The notes under the pieces: generated by a model
The model's database searches: none
Told to the model about the DNA's origin: nothing
The model's input: only the letters and a program-made list of their open reading frames with translations
Translations under genes and position numbers: made by a program
In this document: piece by piece, positions 59,018-64,000 of the stretch
Layout of the letters: the number at the start of each line of letters is the position of its first letter
How positions within the stretch are numbered: the stretch's first letter is position 1
From: Limnoperna fortunei
Lineage: Eukaryota > Mollusca > Bivalvia > Mytilida > Modiolidae
DNA length: 64,000 nucleotides
Assembly: GCA_944474755.1 (NCBI GenBank)
Contig: OX104114.1
Span: 80,710,623-80,774,622 of the forward strand
Direction of reading: 5' to 3'

Positions 59018-59506
59018 TTTTGATGTTTGAACTTTAAATGTATAGTGCTTTAATGTAATAATGCATACAAGTATTTGACTTATCTGTTTGATTATTTAGT
59101 GCTTAGAATCTAGTGCATCTTTGATGTTTATATGTAGTGCTTTCAATAATTGTAACATGAATCCTTTGTTCTTTTTTACGAATAAACAAGAGACGACGAG
59201 TAGGTATGCTCTAAATTAAAACACTTGTATAATATTGCATGAAAGGTCACGTGTGCCTGTTAAACTCAAGGGAAAATAGCCATGCAATAACCAACTACAA
59301 TTAGATCCGATAAAGCACAGTAAAACTCCGCCTTAATTATGTCAAATTTTATTGATTTTCACTGCAAAAGGATAGCACGAGCTTCCAATATTAGCTTTTC
59401 ATTTGATTAGTCGAATATCGGTCGCACCATAATAAACACCGCCCTCTTTATTTATAACCAATTATTAATGGGCGGGATCTAGGGGCTGATTCATGTTACA
59501 AATCAT
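59018..59506. other. Non-coding stretch
   Basis: Repeated phrases TTTGATGTTT(G/A) and TAGTGCTT(T/A) at 59027-59145 suggest a small degenerate local duplication. No gene. Confidence 0.4.
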
Positions 59507-59598
59507 TTATAGCACCGCCTTCATCGTTAGACAAATACACCTTCTCGCGCTAAAGCGCTCGAAGGTGTATCTGTCTAACTCAGAAGACTGTGCTATAA
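59507..59598. mobile_element. Palindromic hairpin element
   Basis: The left arm TTTATAGCACCGCCTTC and GTTAGACAAATACACCTTC pairs with GAAGGTGTATCTGTCTAAC and GACTGTGCTATAAA. The arms are ~39 bp, the loop CGCGCTAAAGCGCTC is itself self-complementary, and only a few mismatches are present. Probably a hairpin MITE. Confidence 0.7.
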
Positions 59599-60943
59599 AT
59601 ATAACTTAATGCATGTTTTGTTATTCATCTATGTATGTTATTGCTATTGCTGACTTCATGGACTTTGTGTTAATAAAGTGTGACACCTTCAAGCCTTATT
59701 TCTTTGCCTTTTTGCTTCAGTTGCAAATTTAAACAGGGATTGAACAGTTTATTGCAAAACAAACTACATGTATATGTTAAATATTTATCCCTTCACAGCT
59801 GGCTGTACAATAATGAACATGTATCTGTAAAAGAAAAGACTTTCGCGTGCAATTTTTTTTTTGGCGCATAAAAAACCCCCATGGAGATTTTTAAAAGTTG
59901 ACAGGCCTGGTCTGGTCAACGTCTAGTACTTGCAAAAGCTGTTCATTTTGGTTAATTGTACAATAGTTTTAAAACAAATTATTGTATGTAAATTTGTTAA
60001 GGGCATATCTTCTTTTATGTGTAAAATTATCAAAGTAGCATTTGTCAATATGAAATGAGTCGATTGGTGGGAATTAGTATCGGACGAGAAATACATGTCA
60101 GAAATTACTTTACATTTATGTACGTAATGTTTGTACCGTCGACATACGCAGACTATCAGGGGCCACGTGGGGCTTCTCCAATGTTGCCAATTGCTTTTTT
60201 TTTCATTTGGCGACAAAATGTTTTGTCTGGCGATTTTTTTTTGAACCTAGGTTCTAAAGTGTTAAACAGTGAATGTGCTTGTTAAATGTACCGGTAATTC
60301 CGTCTACTTTATCTAATAATACTATACAATATGTCTCATGTTTCTGTGTTAGCGGTAATTTACTGGATTTATGGAATGGTTCATCTTGCACTGCTTCTCA
60401 AAATTCTAAACTGGGCTTAAACTGAGTTTTCAGCAGTTCGTTCTTAGCAAGCTGTTTTTACAGCTTGATCGTCTTTAGGCAATGTTTATATACATGTAGC
60501 TAACTCTTTAAAACCAGAATCAGTTTTGCTTGTTTAATTCTGAGAACGAATAACAGGCATGGTGTGATCAAGAGCTGAAATAAATATAATATATAATATA
60601 ATAGAGTGCCCAGCTTTTGATGGCAAATAAGGGTAAAATCGGTTATCGTGGTTATGTCTTAAAAATTTGAAAATTAAAAGTAATTGCATATTAAAATATC
60701 ATTTTCCAACATTTTTGTCATCAGATTTGATTTTCCATCTGACTAACCACGTTTTAACTTAAAATAATTATCTAAAAGATTGTACATGTATTTACAGTAC
60801 GTGTCTATTTCCACGTCAATTGTTTTTTACATTTACCTTTATGAGCCTCCGAAGTAATACAATGTTTAGCAACTATTACACACGCATTCCTTTAGTGAAT
60901 TACTCAATTGGGGCAATAAATGTGACAATTCACACTTGTAATC
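59599..60943. other. Non-coding stretch
   Basis: No supportable gene. Open frames at 59680-59871 and 60055-60285 are unremarkable. Confidence 0.45.
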
Positions 60944-60954
60944 ATCAGTTATGT

Positions 60955-61595
60955 AGTTACAATAATGTAGCTCCTTTTTTTTTTTTTTTTAATGGACGGA
61001 GCTACAAAGCGGTCCCATTACTCGTAATGGAGCAGCCCGGGAGTGATTCACACCCGGGGGTTTTATGCATTTTATAAGCAATTTAACTGTTTCCCTGGTT
61101 TGCTACATACTTTTTTATGTATTTGCAGTTTAACTGATATTTCCACAACACCATATTCGTTAGTTTTATCACTTTATTCATAATCATGGCATTGTTGACA
61201 AAATATGAATTCCGGAAGTGCATAATTTCGATAATATCGGAATCGATTTGGTAAAAAATGAAATTCCGGATGATTTCAGCTGCATTCATTTGCATTATGA
61301 TTATGTCCCCTTATTACAAAATTTTACCGATACGATTCCGAAATTCTACACTCCACAATTTTAATTATGTCAACAATGACACGATTACGAAAAAGTGTTA
61401 AAATTATTTAATTAGACATTGTAGACATATCAGATGAACGGCGGAGGAAAGGAAACATATTTATTTAATAAAGACAAAGGTTAAATAGCGGAAAATATGT
61501 GTAAATCCCAAAAGTGTTTTTGCTCCATTACGAGTAATGGGACCTCTTTGTAGCTCCGTCCATAATAAAAAAAAAGGAGCTACATTATTGTAGCT
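60955..61595. mobile_element. MULE-like non-autonomous transposon with long inverted ends
   Basis: Terminal inverted repeats of about 75-80 bp: left 60955-61034 starts AG(T)TACAATAATGTAGCTCC and ends GTAATGGAGCA; right 61521-61595 is its reverse complement with few differences, mostly in a T/A run. Both sides carry the same 11-base word ATCAGTTATGT (60944-60954 and 61596-61606), a target duplication. Long inverted ends plus a 9-11 bp duplication is the pattern of Mutator-like elements. The ~485-bp interior has no transposase. Confidence 0.85.
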
Positions 61596-61606
61596 ATCAG
61601 TTATGT

Positions 61607-63559
61607 TGCGTTTGGCCATACACGTGTAACTCTGAATCTCGTCATTTAATGCGTAGTGCGTCTGCTTAGAGAAAAATTGATACTTTAATTTCAGAAAAAA
61701 TTAAAACTTTAAACTACTAAAACTACTACTAAAGATTTTACGAATATGTACATGTATAGTACAAACTGTAAAAAAAGAAAATTTAATACCCCGTCTTCAA
61801 TACACTAATGTGAATATACGTATCAGTTTCACTTCAGATTCGAACATTTTACACTATATAATATACTCTGCTCACACTGAATTGATATAAAAAGTACAGC
61901 ATGTAGTAATGCAAAACTAGTATAAATTTAACGTGGGCATGTTGGACATAAAAGACTCGTTAAATGGTAAATTTCAATTTCATAAGCGATAAACATAGAC
62001 ATCTTAACCAAAAAATATTATAAATGTTTTTGGTGTGGGTAAGAAATGAAACTAAATTTGATGTTCTGAATTATATGAAAAACAACGTTTACTTACATTA
62101 GCATACCTGGAATGATTTGTTGTTTTTTATGGTTGTTTATGTCCCAAAGCATATTTGTTTTCCATCTTGGCATCAATCAATAGTGTCACACATTTAAATT
62201 GTCCTGAATATACCAATTCTATGCATTTTGACACAACACTTTTCGGCTTGCCTGTGCCAATAATCGCTGGAGGTGAGATGTATATATGGGAATTGGCAGC
62301 GGCATCAACACTTTGACATCTTGCTTCATATCTTTGTAAGCCTAAGCCCTAGGTCCATCAAATTTGGTCCAGTGGTAGCTTATGATGAGTACTTGCCAGT
62401 TAGTCACCTGTCATCTGACCTTGACCTCAATTTCATGGTCCAGTGTCTATGTTAAAGTTTTTGGATTACGGCAGTTTCTCTGTAACTTTCTACATGATGC
62501 AGCAGTATTTTGATTTTATTATGTACCCCTTTGTACCGATTATTCACCTTTATAAAAAAAATGGCAGAATTGTCAATACCCCCGTAATGAAAACAACGTG
62601 ATTATTGACCCAAAAATTATAAAATAATCGAGAAGTGACCTAGGGCAACTTCCAAAAATGAGAGGGCGACTTCATTTAGCTTTAAGAGATTGAAAAAGAT
62701 CAAGTGAGACAGTGGTAAGGGGACTTTTCCGCCCGAGTTGCCTGAGACACGAGCCCTGGGTAAAGGTCACACTAGTCATATAGGTGAATGATTGTCCTAT
62801 GTGGCTATTAATAAATACTGTCGCAACTTAAGCAAATACCTTGGCACAAGTAAAACGTTACAAAAACAGGATTTGGGCAGTATGCGACATTAGCAACTAG
62901 CCCAATGCCAGAGACGAGTGATTTTGGTTTCAGGCTAGTTAAAATCAGAAATCACAAGTCCAATCGGACTAGTTACAAGGTGAAAATGTTATATTTGGTT
63001 GTACCAATTTGCCAAGACTTTCAACTTTTGATTAAATATTCCATATTTATAAAGACTAAAGATTTTGTTTATTTCAATCATTTTTGAATGTTTTGTGCAT
63101 TTCAAAAGCATTATGCACAATTTGTTTACTTCCAGGATCTGTCTAATTACTGGAAGTGACAAATGAGAAAGAAGTACGGTACACCGGACCTTCATGAAAT
63201 ATCATAAATTAAAAATTACCATAAATTGGCTTGAAAGTTTAATTTCTTTCAAAATCTATTACATTTTTATCATTGTCTTTGATAAATATATAATCTACTG
63301 ATAACTTCTGAAGATTGGTGTCCCATGCGGAAGAAAGAGTTGCAGCTTTCTACTGGTTCTAGTCATAGAGGTAGAGAATATCAGTTGAGTACCTGTACGA
63401 CTAGTATAGTGGTGTCACAGTGGAACTTGCAGGAAGGGAATTCAACTTGCCCTGAGGTGGATTCACAGAGAAGGAGAATTTCAGTTGTCTACTAGGCCGA
63501 ATTTTATTGTCATAACAAAAATAAAAAAACGAGAGGGTAAGATTATTCGTTCTAGTTGT
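61607..63559. other. Non-coding stretch with a dispersed repeat fragment
   Basis: Around 62340-62450, CCATCAAATTTGGTCC, ATCTGACCTTGACCTC and TTTCATGGTCCAGTG resemble a very common bivalve interspersed repeat (recognised from memory). From about 63335 the sequence shows early, diverged units of the minisatellite that follows. No gene. Confidence 0.4.
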
Positions 63560-63915
63560 CTACATGTCCTATGGTTGAGTCACAGATGTAGATAATTTTA
63601 GTTGTCTACCTGTCCTAGGGTGAGTAACAGAGGAAGAGAATTTTAGTTGTCTACCTATCCTAGGGTGGAGTCACAGAGGAAGAAAAGTTTATTTGTCTAT
63701 CTGTCCTAGGGTGGAGTCACAGAGAAAGAGAAATTTAGTTGTCTACCTGTCCTAGGGTGGAGTCACAGAAGAAGAAAAGTTTATTTGTCTATCTGTCCTT
63801 GGTTGGAGTCGCCGAGTAAGAGAATTTTAGTTGTTTATAATTACCTGTCCTAGGGTGGAGTCACAGAGGAAGAGAAATGTAGTTGTTCACCTGTCCTAGG
63901 GTGGAGTCACTACTA
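63560..63915. repeat. 46-bp minisatellite, about eight units
   Basis: The anchor GTCCTAGGGTGGAGTCAC recurs near 63566, 63611, 63657, 63703, 63749, 63797, 63847 and 63893. The rest of each unit reads AGAGGAAGAGAA(T/A)TTTAG then TTGTCTACCT. The array may extend left in diverged form. Confidence 0.9.
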
Positions 63916-64000
63916 GACACGCTACACCAAGGTTATTGTTTGTTTGGAATAGTGTTTTTTTTTCTGAGAGGAAACCTGATAATCCAGTAAAAACCCCAGA

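Overview
This window looks like nuclear DNA of a marine bivalve mollusc. The evidence is AT-rich, intron-rich sequence with sparse genes, many short interspersed repeats ending in GGCGTTAAACACCA plus (CAAA)n or (AATC)n, and secreted C1q-domain proteins with a coiled coil instead of collagen. No bacterial operons, CRISPR arrays, tRNA or rRNA genes were found. All exon boundaries are my inference from splice sites, reading frame and comparison of paralogs. No transcript data were available.

Layout. From 4.1 to 10.1 kb on the minus strand lie two tandem paralogs of a small ankyrin-repeat protein; the right-hand one carries a one-base frameshift. At 13.8-15.2 kb on the plus strand is a phase 1-1 exon encoding a complete von Willebrand A domain, followed by two exons that splice in frame and encode a transmembrane C-terminus. 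At 21.4-22.4 kb on the minus strand is a family-31 beta-1,3-galactosyltransferase. At 23.8-24.9 kb is a 5'-truncated LINE.

From 35.6 to 47.9 kb is a tandem duplication of a three-exon C1q gene. The copies differ by a large insertion, several small element insertions and a small inverted tract beside exon 2. Between them is a degenerate array in which RCTN words recur every 11 bp.

From 50.2 to 56.8 kb two decayed LINEs on opposite strands flank a GC-richer orphan 3' exon (52383-52625). The plus-strand LINE begins with a virus-like 2A motif and a PHD finger, followed by endonuclease and reverse transcriptase. Its 3' UTR ends in TCTAA repeats.

The rest is non-coding and full of non-autonomous elements: foldback hairpins, a MULE-like element with an 11-bp target duplication, an element flanked by CGAGTT-rich inverted repeats, SINEs with visible target duplications, and several minisatellites and microsatellites.

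The functional genes do not form one pathway. The C1q pair fits innate immune recognition, the GT31 enzyme fits Golgi glycosylation, and the vWA and ankyrin genes are of unknown role. The strongest unexplained signals are the 11-bp-phased array, the differences between the two C1q copies, and the orphan and transmembrane exons.
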